Shown here: one piece after another, positions 35,990 to 48,007 of the stretch
Position numbering within the stretch: the stretch's first letter is position 1
How the letters are laid out: every line of letters begins with the position of its first letter
From: Torreya grandis
Lineage: Eukaryota; Streptophyta; Pinopsida; Cupressales; Taxaceae
DNA: 64,000 bases
NCBI GenBank assembly: GCA_037957365.1
Contig: JARHVA010000006.1
Span: 12,606,001-12,670,000, forward strand
Direction of reading: 5' to 3'
Notes under the pieces: model-generated
Database searches by the model: none
The model's input: only the letters and a program-made list of their open reading frames with translations
Told to the model about the DNA's origin: nothing
Translations under genes and position numbers: made by a program

Positions 35990-36440
35990 TAGATTTTAGA
36001 ATTTGGTGTTAGCTACTCTTCTACTGGTTTTAGAGCTGAAATTGTTTTCATATCCCCTCAAGGAAAAATTCTCTTATTCATATAAGTTGTAGTTAAATAA
36101 TACCAACAACACCACCAAGTATGAATCTTTGTTGCTTGGATTGAAAGATGCTCATGCTAGAGGTGTCAAGATTCTTCATGCCTGAGGAGATGCTAAATTA
36201 GTGGTTTGTCAGATAATAAATTTGTATCAAACCAAAATTGAAAGATTGTGACATTATCACAATCTTGTATGGGATTGCATTGAAATTTTTGATGCTTTCA
36301 ATATTTCTGTGGTGCCAAGAGAGTTTAATGATCGTTTATATTCATTGGCTGTCTCTACACCCCTCATGGTTCCTCATAAATATTTCAAAGGGAACAAGTA
36401 CACTATTGATCTAGTATTTTGACCAAGTGTGCCTGATAAT
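35990..36440 (+). pseudogene. Element 5 extra RNase H-like domain, between PR and RT
   Basis: Reading across one frameshift gives ILEFGVSYSSTGFRAEIVF, TTKYESLLLGLKDAHARGVK, GDAKLVVCQI, WDCIEIFDAFNI and VPREFNDRLYSLAV. The first acidic position, FDGS in element 1, reads FGVS here; the Glu (KYES), the middle Asp (GDAK) and the last Asp (NDRL) remain. The domain occupies the same place, between protease and RT, as in elements 1 and 2. Confidence 0.8.
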
Positions 36441-36935
36441 GCCAACCATTGGTAGGTGTTTAATGGTGATAATCAAATCATCACTTTTTTGGAAAAGATG
36501 GATGTCTTTGAGGAACTTTATTTTGAAGGTAATGAATCTCCACCACAAGAATCAGTTCCTGAAATAGATTCAAAAATTGGTGAAGAGTTCATTCAACTCA
36601 AAGAGAGTAAAATTTCAAAAGGTTTTATTTCTATTGAGAAGTTATTTGATAAGCATGATAGGTATATCAAGCAGTGACAAATGGATTCGAGTTCCTCCAA
36701 AGAGTTTGATCAAATAAATTTAAATACAAAAGAAAATCCCAAAATATTCAACATTGGGAATTGTTGTACTTCTGATGAAAAGCTCAAATTTGCTATTCTT
36801 CTTTGCCATTACATTTATGTTTTGGCATATTATTATGATGATTTGAAATCTCTCAGGCCCAAAGAAATTTGGCATGAAATTCCTCTTAAAGTTGGGTCAT
36901 TGCCTCACAAGTAAAAACAAAGGCAATATAACCCC
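36441..36935 (+). pseudogene. Element 5 linker and pre-RT region
   Basis: Two open stretches (36456-36677 and 36681-36914) encode acidic text (FLEKMDVFEELYFEGNESPP...ISKGFISIEKLFDKHDRYIK) and then NCCTSDEKLKFAILLCHYIYVLAYYYDDLKSL. The latter matches the usual element region just before RT (here ending DDLKSL). The ISKGFISIEKLFD phrase parallels the linker of elements 1 and 2. Confidence 0.7.
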
Positions 36936-37600
36936 AAAATATCAGGTACTATCCTTTCTGAGATCTAGAAGATGTTAAATGAAATAATAATTTTAATAAT
37001 CCATCATTCCACCTAGATTGTGAACATAGCTCCTGTAAGAAAAAAGAATGGAGAAATTCATATCTATGTTGATTTCAGAAACCTAAATCAATCTTCTCTA
37101 AAAGATAACTACCCCTTACCCATCATGGATCAAGTATTGCAAATAGTGACTGGCTTAGAAATTTTATCAATGTTAGATGGTTTCTATGGGTATAATCAAG
37201 TGGAAGTCACTGAAGCAGATCAATATAAAATCGCTTTCACTACACCTTGGGGCACATTTGCATATTGTAGAATGCCTTTTGGTCTAATCAATATTGGTGC
37301 CACCTTCTAGAGAGCAATGGATCTCATGTTCAAAGATGAAATAGGAAAGTTTATTATGATATATCTTGATGACTTGACTATTTTTTCTAAACATCATCTT
37401 AATCATGTGCATCATTTACAACAAGTGCTAGAATGATGTCGGTAAAATGGTATTTCTCTCAATCTCAAGAAGTCAATTTTTAGGGTTACAAAAGGTAAAC
37501 TTCTTGATCACACTATATCCTAAGAAGGCATAAAAATTGACTCAAAAAGAGTCAAATCTATCCAAAATCTAACTCTTCCTACTAGTAAGATTGTAGTTCA
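36936..37600 (+). pseudogene. Element 5 reverse transcriptase, decayed
   Basis: The open piece 37020-37310 has NIAPVRKKNGEIHIYVDFRN, LNQSSLKDNYPLPIMDQVL, MLDGFYGYNQVEV and IAFTTPWGTFAYCRMPFGL. After one stop the catalytic box follows, FIMIYLDDLTIFSK (about 37350-37390), with YLDD intact. Then come NLKKSIFRVTKGKLLDH and IDSKRVKSIQ. Stops are few and there is little frame damage over the core. Confidence 0.88.
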
Positions 37601-38170
37601 TTCTTTCTTTGGAAAGGTGAATTTTCTACAAAGGTTCATTCTAGAATTTGCAGAGAAGACTCACCACATTGTTGACATGATGAAGGGTAAAGCTACTTTC
37701 TATTGGACTGTAGAAGGCAAGTCAGCATTTGAAGATATCAAGAAAGCTATTGCCCATGCTCCAATCCTAGTTTGTCTGGATTATACCAAAGATTCGTAGT
37801 ATACAGTTATGCTTCTAAACATATACTTTCAGCCATTTTGGTTCAACAAAACAAAGAAGGTGTGGAATCTCCCATATCATTTATGAGGTGTCCTCTCAAA
37901 GCTCATGAATTGAAATATTTAAACATGGAAAAGCATGCTTATGCCATAGTTAAGGTGGTAAAATATTTTTGATTCTATATCCTAAATTCACATACTGTTG
38001 TTCTGGTACCTAATAAATAGTAAAGTTCATTTTAACTCAATAGGAGTTTGGTACAAAAAGGGGCAATTAGATTCCTAAAATTCAAGAGTTTGATCTTGAT
38101 ATCAAACCTACTAATCTTGTGTAGGGAAAAGGTCTCTAGTAATTAATTGATGACAACATACCAAAAGAAA
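37601..38170 (+). pseudogene. Element 5 RNase H (canonical), decayed
   Basis: FFGKVNFLQRFI and WTVEGKSAFEDIKKAIAHAP (RT-RNase H connection) are open at 37617-37799. A frameshift near 37790 leads to VYSYASKHILSAILVQQNKE, PISFMRCPLKAHELKYLNME and KHAYAIVKVVKYF (37772-37972). The C-terminal half (to about 38130) is broken by stops. Normal position after RT. Confidence 0.78.
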
Positions 38171-39492
38171 TAGGACATGAAAAAATAGAGGTTGAAGACA
38201 TACCTATAGTTCTCTTTATCACTACTACTGATGAGTGGTATTCCAATATCACTCATTTTCTTACCTATGGTGAGTTTCTTAACCATCTATCTTAAAAAAA
38301 AAAAAAAAATGTTAAGTTGAAAGCTGCTAACTATGTCTTGTGGGACAATGGTTTGTAAAAAAGAAGCCTTGATGGGGTATTTCTTCATTGCGTGGATAAG
38401 GTGCAACAAAATAAACTTTTAGAGTCCTTCCATAATTTAGCTTATGGAGGACATTTTTTTGCACCTGTGATAGCTCACAAGATTCTATGAGCTAGATAAT
38501 ATTAGCTTATACTATTTCAAGATGCGTACAATTAGGTACGTAGGTGTGAGTTATGTCAATAGTTCATTGGGAAACCTAAATTGGCTGCATTACCTCTCAA
38601 GTCAATGGTGATCGAAGAACCTTTTCAATAATGGGGTATTGATTTCATTGATGCCATGAACCCATTCTTAAGTGCTAGACATAATTATGCTCTCACCATG
38701 ATAGAATATTTTACCAAGTGGGTGGAAGCCATTCCAGCTAAGCATGTTACTTCAAAAGTGGTATGTAATTTCCTTAAAGAAAATATTATTTCTTGATTTT
38801 TGGCCCCAACTAATAATGTAACAAATAATGCTACTATTTTCTCTTCTCATGAGGTTACTAAGTTTTTCTACTATTATAGGATTATTCTTTCCCACTCCTC
38901 TGACTATTATCTACAAGGAAATGGTCAAGCAAAATCGAGCAACAAGAATTTGGTTACTATTATCAGAAAACTGGTAGATGACAATCAGATAACTTGGCAT
39001 AAAGCATTATTTGATGCTTTGTGGGTAAATAAGATTATGCTTAAGAGGGCAATAAGTATGTCACCATTTCAAATTCTATATGGTTTGAATGTGGAGATAC
39101 CAAACACCCTGGAACTACCAACACTGAAGTTGGAAAAAGCAATTGAAGATCAAACTTTCAAAAATTCTATTGATAAAAGGATCATGTACTTAACTGAACT
39201 AGGAGAGCAACAGACTATAGTAGTAGACCGTATTACTACACATAAAAATCAAGTAAATAAACTCTTTGATAAGAGAGCAAGGATTCATGATTTTTAAGTT
39301 AGAGATCAAGTCTTGTTGTGGGACAAGAGGAAAGAACCAAAAGGAATGCATGAAAAATTTGATTCCTTGTGGAGAGGTCCATTCACCATTCATCAATTCT
39401 ATGGTGAAAATAGTTTCTTGCTAGAATATCAGGATGGGACACCATTCTCACTACCTCACAATGGGAAACATCTGAAATACTTCAATCCTTGA
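38171..39492 (+). pseudogene. Element 5 integrase, decayed
   Basis: The zinc region reads HNLAYGGHFF...CELCQ (38430-38560). The core reads WGIDFIDAMNP (first Asp present, 38634), then NNVTNNATIF (second catalytic Asp replaced by Asn, about 38820), then DYYLQGNGQAKSSNKNL (the Glu replaced by Lys, about 38910). The long open piece 38800-39297 continues SMSPFQILYGLNVEIPNTLE and DRITTHKNQVNKLFDKRARI. The end reads VLLWDKRKEPKGMHEKFDSL then WRGPFTIHQF and stops at 39490. With two of three catalytic residues changed it would be inactive. Confidence 0.85.
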
Positions 39493-41065
39493 AGTATCAA
39501 ATGAGTTTATTTGTACATTTGTATAGTCTTATGTTTATTTATTTTTATTTGGTTTTGTTGTGTCTTTTTCTTTTTTGGTAGCTTGACTCCGTGGCCCAAT
39601 GGCATGGATGAAGTCACTTAAGGACTAGATTCTAAGTCAACTATTGTTCCCAAAAATTAGCTACACTTATTTTGGTGGAAAACCCCTACAAAACTTGTCT
39701 ATTTCATGTTCTTCACTCTAAGTTTGTTGTTTGAGGCAAGTTTCTCTTGATCTCGAGCGCAGTTGACTAACATCCTAAAAAAGTTCACAACTTTCCCTTG
39801 TCATGATTTCTCAAAAAACATGAAACTTGTGGCCATCTTGATCGAATCAAACTATCATATTTTCATAGTTTTTGAAGGTGTTAGGCAATTTCTTTATTTT
39901 TCTACAAGAGCAGTGAAAATCACCACCCTTGTAGGTTTCTTCATTTCCATGCAAGAGTGGCAAAAATTAATGCCCTTACATTTTATAGCACTTTCATGCA
40001 AAGGCAATGATTTTCACCACCCTTGCATATTTTTCACCTCTTCAGGAAACAAAAAAAAAATTAACCATTGTTACATCTATCTACCCCTCATACAAGGGCA
40101 ATGATTTTCACTAACCTTGCATGACATCAATTTTCATGCACAACATTTGTGACCACATGCACCGAGTGGTTAGGTTTAGTCTTGAGGCATTTAATTGTTG
40201 ATTAGCATCTCATTTTGATTATCTTGAGTTGTCTATTCCCCCTCCCTACAACCACTCAATCACATGAACAACTAGGATTGTGATTTTGCTGAATCTAAGC
40301 ATAGGATTTCGAATTACCAGGTAGGTTTTTCTTTTCTCTCTCTTTGTTTCTAGGTTTTCATTATTTGTTTTCTTTTTCTTAAAAGTTTAGTTTTCCCTTT
40401 TTCCTTATTTTTTGGTTTTATTTTTTATTTCTTCCCCTCCCTCTCTTCCATAAAGAGATGTACTAGATGAAAAACCTAAAAATCCAAGCCTGTCAGTCTT
40501 CTCATGTAAAGGCAGTGAAAATTGCTGCCCTTATACAAAACCTTGTCATACGTGCAAGGGCAATAATTTTTTCTTCCCTTACCTAAGTTTTTTACCCCAT
40601 ATGCAAGGGTGGAAAAAATTACCGCCCCTACATAATCTCAACATGCAAAGGCAAAAAAAATTTCCACCCCTGCATAAGGGTCAAGTTTCCATAAAACATG
40701 CAAAGGTAGTGATTTTTGCTACCTGTACATGCTGGCACCTCAACCTGCATCAGTGGAAATTTTTGTGACCAATACAACTTCCCCCCATATGCAAGGGTGG
40801 CAATTTTTTCCACATATGAAAACTTTTTATTAGATTTCTTAACTCTTGGAAATTTTGAGTTTTCACTTTTATGAGCCTACTTTCCTCTAGCTTTTCAGCC
40901 TATTCACACTTTAGCCCTTTCAAGTGCATTCCCATGGTCATGATCCTTGACATGCAATTTTCCCAGATTGTCAGTATTTCCCCTGATTGCATGATCATGA
41001 TTTTTGTTGCAATTTTTCTTAAGGATCCTTCTTCATCGATGTTCTTTTGACAAAATCTCTACCAG
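39493..41065 (+). other. Spacer after element 5 integrase, hairpin-rich
   Basis: About 1.6 kb without a convincing gene. It contains about ten short inverted repeats (separate entry) and a splice-donor-like CAG|GTAGGT at 40318-40326. It ends in an acceptor-like CTCTACCAG exactly before the ATG of the next ORF. The 113-codon frame at 39763-40104 runs through the repeats and is probably accidental. Confidence 0.5.
39895..40835. repeat. Dispersed array of about 35-bp hairpins
   Basis: Units of the form CATGCAAGGGC(A/G)(A/G)TGAAAATT followed by the near-complement (ACC/GCC CTTGCATG) occur near 39903, 39949, 39996, 40088, 40497, 40548, 40597, 40642, 40698 and 40786. Each folds back on itself. They differ in sequence from the hairpins in the LTRs of elements 1 and 2. 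Confidence 0.75.
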
Positions 41066-44000
41066 ATGATTGAGATTTCTTTGAAGAAGTCAAAGATTAT
41101 GAAGTACAAGTATCAAGGTGTTTTTCTAATCACCTCAATTACTTCTAATGTCAAAAACATTAGAGATACAGAAATCAGTCACATGGATATGGCTGAGTTC
41201 ATAGAAAGAACTAAATCAAGTAATCCCAGTGATGACATGAAGAAGATAATTGAAAGTAGTATTCATTTGATAACTTCTTTCCTTGTAGTAGTTCACAACA
41301 TAGAATTTGTTCTCTAGTGCACTCAATTCTACAATAAGGATACCAAGGCTATGTTAGACACTAGTGGTAATGTGGTGATTAGACTAGACCCTGAGTTCAT
41401 CGATAAAGTGTTCGTGTTTCCTCCTCCTAATGAATTATTAAATCTTGATTTCATCAAAGCACAAAGAGAATATGACAAAGATCCTGAAAGAGTGAAGAAA
41501 GTAATCAATAATAAATAGCTCAAGACTTCAAGGGAAAAAATTTCAAGATGGCCACAAAGCTTTCTAAGAAGTGACTTTATAGAAGAATTTGATGACATAA
41601 TCACTCTTCTCAGCAAGGTAAGAGGTTTACCTACTTCCTCACAGTTTCATGAATGGACGTACCCCTTCATTAAGATAATTTTCCAAAGCAAAAAACTCAT
41701 CTTCTAGGGAGAACAAATTAGCAATGCTCTGCATGAGTAATTGATGAAGGTATCCACTACTTCTAAATTCTACATGACTTCATACCTAGTGTATATTATA
41801 GCTTCGATGAGAACCTTTCTAGGTTTGACATTAGAAGGAGATAGGAGAGTAACCCCAGTGTATCAATATTACTCTCAATTGACATTGAAGGGTTCTATTC
41901 ATCATTTTAGGAGAGTGAATGACACTTTATTTTTAGTATTTTTGTGTCTCTTTGATCCTTAATTGGAATAAAAAAGAGTGTCAGATGAAGCCTAAATAGT
42001 TATGAATGACTTTGGATGTATGTTCTTGCAATTCCCTTTTTTTCATACCAATGGGTTAGATTTTTCCAAGGTCATCCTTATATGCTCCCAAGATTCCCTT
42101 TAGACAAATTAGTCTTGATGGAGCTATGCAGGAAAATAATTATCATACATAATAAATAGATGGAACTCAAGAAACCCAATTTCAGGTTCCCAATTGAAAT
42201 TGGTAGGTTTTCAGTGTTAACCACTAGAAAAGCTAGAGTTATGGAAACTAAAATGCAGCTTGTAACCATGAAGCATTTCAAAAGGAGACCAAATTTTGAT
42301 TATAGGGGCATAAAATATATAATCAGAAGGAAACCCTAGTTTCATGAGCCTATGATCAAAGATGTTTGGGTGGATTTGAGGAAAACAAAAGATGTCAAAA
42401 AAATGAACTACAGTAGATTCTCTTGAGTAGATAGAATATCTGGGACTCACTGATATCCCTAAGAATCTAGTGGATGATGGAAATTTGATCAATTATAGAT
42501 ACCATGTTCAATAGGTCATTAATGCCTCTCTTCCCCCAATCCAATGGTCACAAAAGGAGTTTACTTCAAAAAAATATTTGAAACAATATTGGCAAACACC
42601 AATGATTGGTTAGCGAATAAGGGAATCACTGTGAAAGAATTCATCACAAGATCTGACACTGAATTTCAAGAGGAAATAAGAAGAGTAAAAAATAAGATGA
42701 CGAATAAAAGTGATGTCCCTTCTTCTAGGCCACATAAGCCTAAAATCATATTTGTGATGAAAAAGTCAAAAGTTATAGAAAAAGAGCTAGAAACAACAGA
42801 TATAGAAGTTGAGAAATAAAGCATCAAATAATTGGTAATGGAACAAATGGAAATTGATGATAGGCTTGTAGATAATAAGAGAAGGAAACTATGTCTCCTT
42901 AAGAGAATATGCAAAAAAGAATAGGAATTTATTCTTCCCCACCTGGCATGCCTATTGCAACTCCCTCACCTATTTCTCCAATTAGTGTCCCCTCTTCTAG
43001 ATCACCCTCTCCTTCCAAAATAATTTTTGACAACCCTCAAGGTGATTTTGAAGATATTCTTCATTCCTTATGATCAATTCCCAGTTTGTCATCCCCATCT
43101 TTTGATATCCAAGATAGTTCTACTTTCAATCATTCAACAGAATGTGCAGTTTTCACTGATACTCCACCTATTATTTCCACTACCGGTGTAAGTGCAACTC
43201 TAGTAATGCCAATAATGGAGATTTCTCCTGATGTAAGTACTTTTGTGCTCCCTCCTTGGTTGTCAACTTATATGCCCAAGAGGAAAAAACAAGCCATCTC
43301 TCCAGATGACTCTGATAACAATAAAATGGTGTCAATAAAATTCAAGGTTCCCAAGAAGCCAAAAATTCTTTCAAAGATGATTGGGGATAAGGGACACAAA
43401 TTTTTAGAAATAGAAAAACCTCCATAAGATGCAATTATTGAAAAATTTGATATAAGTGACTACTCTATCTCTAGAGTTGAGTTAGGTAAGATAACTCATG
43501 AAAGTGCTAAGAGTGATTTGCAGTTAGCCATGGACATTTTGATTTAGAAATTTGATAGAGAGAAAGAGATGAAGGATCATTATAAAGTAATGGTGGAATA
43601 ATTGAATGCAGTGGTAAGGAGAATTACTTTCACTCTAGAAATTATGACTCCAAAAGCTATCTCCATAGAAGACCCCATGATTCATAAAGTAGAAAAGACC
43701 TATCTCACTGGAAAATTACTCAAAGATTACTTTGACAAGATTCATACACAAGGAATTTACTTGCTCATAGAGTTATCTAATAAGATGGGTAAAATGAGAA
43801 AAATAAGAGCAAAACTGGATGATCTTATCAATATCATTTATCAAGATATTGAAATCATAGAAAAATATCTTGAAAAATTGATGGATATGAATAATTTGAA
43901 AATGATAATTCTAATATCAATTGGCATCACTACTGATAGAGATTCTTACATCAAAACTAAAGAAGCATTGATATATAGGAGTTGGGTACTTAAAGAATTG

Positions 44001-44396
44001 ATCAATGACCTCAAATCTTCAAAAGATTTCAGTGAACAAAGTGATATCATTTTGTTGCATAAGTTGGAGGAGTTGCCTTTAAAACTTACATCACAAGGCA
44101 ACCAATTCATTTTAGTAGAATAAATGATTCAAGAATTTGAAGGTATGTTATGAAAAGAATTCATGGAAAAAACATTTTTAGTATCCTCTATGGATAACAT
44201 TCTGGACAATCAGTTGACTCTAGATAATCTAAAAACTAGGTTAACTAATCATGAAAAATAAGTTACAACAATGAAAGATGCCATAGTCAAAGCTAAGATA
44301 ATTTTCAAGAACATTGTTACTTCAGATAGTATCAAGATGCAAGCAACTATCACTATGTACAATGCTCACATGAAGAAGAATGAAGATAGATATTGA
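41066..44396 (+). pseudogene. Long unrecognised ORF downstream of element 5 integrase
   Basis: About 1100 codons, decayed but readable across a few frame changes. Frame one (41066-42030) holds MIEISLKKSKIMKYKYQGVF, DPEFIDKVFVFPPPNELLN, REYDKDPERVKKVI, FLRSDFIEEFDDIITLLSKV and YMTSYLVYIIASMRTF. Next (42061-42430, shifted) come GHPYMLPRFPLDKLVLMELC and MKHFKRRPNFDYRG. A basic stretch with PHKPKIIFVMKKSK follows (42544-42819). The last frame (43086-44396) has a Ser/Thr/Pro-rich linker, PKRKKQAISPDD, KFKVPKKPK and then a long alpha-helical, coiled-coil-like end. Several stops sit where Trp or Gln would fit. I recognise no named domain. Its place between integrase and an LTR-like segment is the env or extra-ORF slot of large gypsy elements. 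It could instead belong to a different, older element. Confidence 0.55.
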
Positions 44397-44440
44397 AACT
44401 ATTCTTACTTGTTTTATTTTCTATTTTTCAAATGCACTTT

Positions 44441-44865
44441 TGTAATGAATTTGGACATTTGCACATGTACTTTTGTCATGTGTAATTACATGTAAAAATA
44501 TGGAAAGTCCAAAGTCAACAAGGACTTATATCTTTGACTAGGTCAAAGTAGTTAAGTCTTTTCTCAAATCCTAAAAGCCTCTCCCTATATATAAAGAGAG
44601 CCTCTTTTGTAATAGGGATCCTTTTTTAGTTATTGGAGTAAAAAGTCTACCCAAATTGAGATGCCTTTTGAGACTTTGTGCTCAGATTGTAAATAATATT
44701 TTCTTAAATGAATGAGAAAGCAAGTGACTTTTCAAACTTTGTATTGGAATAAATTGTGTTATTTAGGAAATTGTTCTTACATCCTTTTCCTAATGAAATC
44801 TTATCTATTTGATTAAATAAGTAGAGTGAGTGAAGATAATCTAGAAGATGTTCTAAAGTTAGTTA
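44441..44865 (+). repeat. LTR-like segment
   Basis: It begins TGTAATGAATTTGGAC 45 bases after the stop of the long ORF. It contains TATATATAAAGAGAG (44586-44600) with a pyrimidine-rich stretch after it, and ends just before a TGGCGACT primer-like site at 44866. Only one copy is in the window, so the borders are approximate. It could be the 3' LTR for the long ORF or the 5' LTR of the gypsy remnant that follows. Confidence 0.45.
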
Positions 44866-44884
44866 TGGCGACTTTGTGCTGCTA
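44866..44884 (+). other. Possible Ogre-type primer-binding site
   Basis: TGGCGACTTTGTGCTGC shares its first eight bases with the tRNA-Arg-type site (TGGCGACTCC...) known from Ogre-like elements, then diverges. Confidence 0.4.
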
Positions 44885-45299
44885 TAATTGTCTTTAGTTT
44901 GTGTTTTTGTGTTTTAGTATGAAGGGTATTGAAAAGGCTTTGAACTAATTTTATCCTTTGTGCTTATATACTTTGTTTTAGTTTTCAATGGAGACATTGG
45001 GCTATACTTCATTCTACTATTATATAAGTTATAAATTAGTAAAAGAAGCAATTAAAGAATTTATACTGTCATGGGTTTCTTGTGGTTTTAGTAATATCAA
45101 GGAAGTTTTCTTTTATTTTTAAACATCATTTTAAAAAAAAGAGAAATGGATTGTATGATCTCACCCCTGAGTTAATATTTAGTTTAGATTAGTTTATAAT
45201 AGTTTATAGGGAACCTCCCCTTGCTAAGAGGAGAGATTTATCTCATTACGTTGTGGTTGATATAACCATTTTGCCTTCAGTTAGTTGACGATAAAATAT
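44885..45299. other. Short leader, no gene
   Basis: AT-rich DNA without a frame. Gag expected between primer site and protease is missing. Confidence 0.4.
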
Positions 45300-46939
45300 T
45301 CACCCAATAACCTTAACCTATCTTACAATTTTGTCTTGGGTAGACCTTGGATCCATGAGATTAATGCAATCCCTTCAACATCACACTAGTGTCTCAAGTT
45401 CTCTTATTTAGGCATGGAGGTCACCATCAATGGAGATTTATAGCCGTATGAACATTGTAAACATTTGGAGGTTGAGTGCAAAAGTTACAATTACTACTTT
45501 GGCCTAGATTCAATTCCTAAAAAGGATAAAGACAAAGAAATACTTATTGAGTTAGCAGAGGCCGATTCTATAGACCTAGATAGCCTTGACTCATCTTCAC
45601 ATATGCTACCTCTAGAAATGTGTAATTATTTTACCTTCTCAACCAATGGCATAGGAGAGTATTTGACCCATGACACATTCCACATTACCAAGCTTCCATA
45701 GAAACCCAAGTCTTATGCAAGACCTAAAGCTAAAATACCTTTCATATAATGACAATGAAAAGGGAAAGTTAAACTTAATATTCTATCTCTTATCATTTTC
45801 ATACCGTCCACTAGCCAAGAAGTGAACCCACTTGTAAATAATGAAACCTAGTTATACAATAATAAATTGGGTGATTGTTATAAAAATTCCAAATATCCCA
45901 TCCCTAATAGGTTCATGGAGAACCAAGCTTATGAAGGAGGAGGCCTCAAGCCAAATTAGTAAATAACTCTTGAGACAGTCTCTATAACTCGATACAAAGG
46001 AACCTATGGTCTTAGATTTAGTCCACCTGGGGGTGACCCCATGTATCTTATTCATGTTCCAACACCAACATCTAGTGATGATGATGTTGATATCAAAGAA
46101 AAGTCTGATCATAGCATTTATGAATACCTTATCAATATTAACACCCAGTTTTTGAACATAATCTACTTCTTCTATATCACCCTCTACTTATATCTTGAGA
46201 CCAACAAGAATATACAATGCATGTAGATGAGTTCAAGAATGATGAGGCCTTTTGTGATTTTCTAGGCTTAAGAGATAATGTTCCATTAAGAGACAACAAA
46301 AAAGGGTTATTTATCAAAATATATCTTGCAACCTATTTTAGAGAATGGGTGAACACCCTTAGACAAAATCAAAATATTAAAAAATTGATGTCCCAAAGTG
46401 AAATCCTCTTTGAGGAACTTTTACAATAAGATAAAAATAAAGAGAAAGGCCATTCTTTTGGTTAAAACCTATTTCAAGTGTCATTCTATGGGGGTGTTTA
46501 CCTTCCTCAAATCAAGCTTAGTAGACCACCAATGAATAACTTACTTTTGGTTCCAAGTTTAATTTTCTAGAATAGCATGCCTTTGATCAAATTACCTAAG
46601 AATTTCTAACAGTATTTTTAACATGGACATCCTTACCATTAGAATATTCAAATTCATCTTGTTTTGGTGAGCTTAAAGAACCAATCCAAATAGAGGACGT
46701 TATAGTTGTAGTCCAATTCAAATCAATACCAACTATCTTGGAAGATGGCTTAACTCCCCTAGTATAAGACACTATGGAAGTCAAAGAATCTATGTGACCC
46801 AAAATGGATGAAATTAGGCACATCCCTCACTGAGAAGGAATGTGAATTTTTTACAACCCATATAAGGGAACTTTTTGACATCTTTTTTTGGGCCTATTTA
46901 GACATGTTAGATTTGGAAATTACCCTAGTTTTACATTAT
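45300..46939 (+). pseudogene. Ty3/gypsy protease to pre-RT remnant (element 6)
   Basis: FVLGRPWIHEINAIPSTSH (about 45330-45390) is the conserved end of a plant gypsy protease region, followed by LKFSYLGMEVTINGDL. Open linker stretches follow (45465-45701, 46041-46226 and 46217-46429), with acidic and Asp/Ser-rich text that I do not recognise. Near 46800-46939 the plus strand reads DPKWMKLGTSLTEKECEFFT then DIFFWAYLDMLDLEITLVLHY, the typical pre-RT segment. The reading stops abruptly at 46939, where a copia LTR begins (TGTTAGG). RT and integrase of this element are not in the window. Confidence 0.7.
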
Positions 46940-47320
46940 TGTTAGGTTGTCATTGATGTAAGAGAGATAATGATTCATAATGCATTACTATAAAGTGATT
47001 AGATTGATGGTTTGGAGAGTGTTTTAATTATTGAGGTTATTTATGGATGATATTAATGATATGGACATGTTTTAGATAACCTATGGGGTGTTATGAGTGC
47101 TTAGATTGCTTATGAAAGTAAACAAAATTCATCAGAATAGTCATATGAATGTCTAAGGTCAAGAAGTCATTTGGATAGATAAATCTAAGGAAGCAGTTTG
47201 ATGATGTCATATTTCACATGAAGGTTTCATTAGAATATTGATACATGGATGGATTCCCCTATGTGAGAAGATCATATGGTTCAAATTTTAGGTCTGGACA
47301 TGGAGCGTAGAAAAAATTAT
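46940..47320 (+). mobile_element. Copia 5' LTR, left part (split by element 2)
   Basis: TGTTAGGTTGTCATTGATG opens here in the middle of a gypsy pre-RT frame. The text has the texture of 59777-61424 and stops at the element 2 edge. Joining the two parts gives a continuous LTR of about 2.0 kb that ends just before a copia primer site. Confidence 0.6.
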
Positions 47321-47999
47321 TGTTGTTTCCAAATCTTGCACCCTAGAAGAGGGTTGTTCAAGCCTCCTCTAGATTTAGGCAATGCTGGGACATTTCCAAG
47401 ACTGTGGGTGTGCATATAAGTGGAAATGAACCTCTAGGTTGAAAGGGATAACTCCTTGTATTATATTTGTGTGTAATAAAACTATTGAACTAGCTTGTAT
47501 GAATGAAAAGAGTTAGAAGTTTGCATAAATGAAAAACCTAGTCTAAAATGGTGATACACCAAGAATTAGTATCCACATGTATGCCTTATACTTATGCATA
47601 ATACAATAGAATATAATCTATACCTCAAGCTCTAGAAGATTACAACATAATTATTTTAATATAGAGATAAAGTTGAATGAGATTAAACAAGGTGAATGAT
47701 TGAAAAAACAACCTATGTATTCCATAAAAGGGTTATACATACAAGGTCTCATACAAATAAAATGCACTCTACATGACCTGTTGGATTGATGCTTTGTTCA
47801 AAATCATGAAGGACAAAGGATTGAAGGATAAAACATCACTTTCTATCACTTTGTATCTCTTACATACCTAAGGAAATATATAGAACTTAAAATGGGGATA
47901 GACTAATGTTTCTTTGCTCAAAGGCAAGAAAATGGAAAAACAAAATAGTAGGGTTTCACCATACTATCTTTGGATGATTTAACAATATCACAAGGGTAT

Positions 48000-48007
48000 T
48001 ATTTATA
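48000..48007 (-). promoter_or_regulatory. TATA box, element 2 left LTR
   Basis: Minus-strand TATAAATA, here within TATATAAATA, after a CT tract; conserved position. Confidence 0.65.

Noticed and set aside
38294..38310. A-rich run that could mark a retrogene poly(A) tail
   Set aside because: It lies within the element 5 pol region between RNase H and integrase and is explained by local slippage.
39763..40104. 113-codon plus-strand frame after element 5 integrase
   Set aside because: It runs through imperfect hairpin repeats, has no domain and no relation to flanking genes.
42078..42492. Minus-strand frames of 67 and 91 codons
   Set aside because: They are antisense to the long unrecognised ORF, whose plus-strand reading has better continuity.
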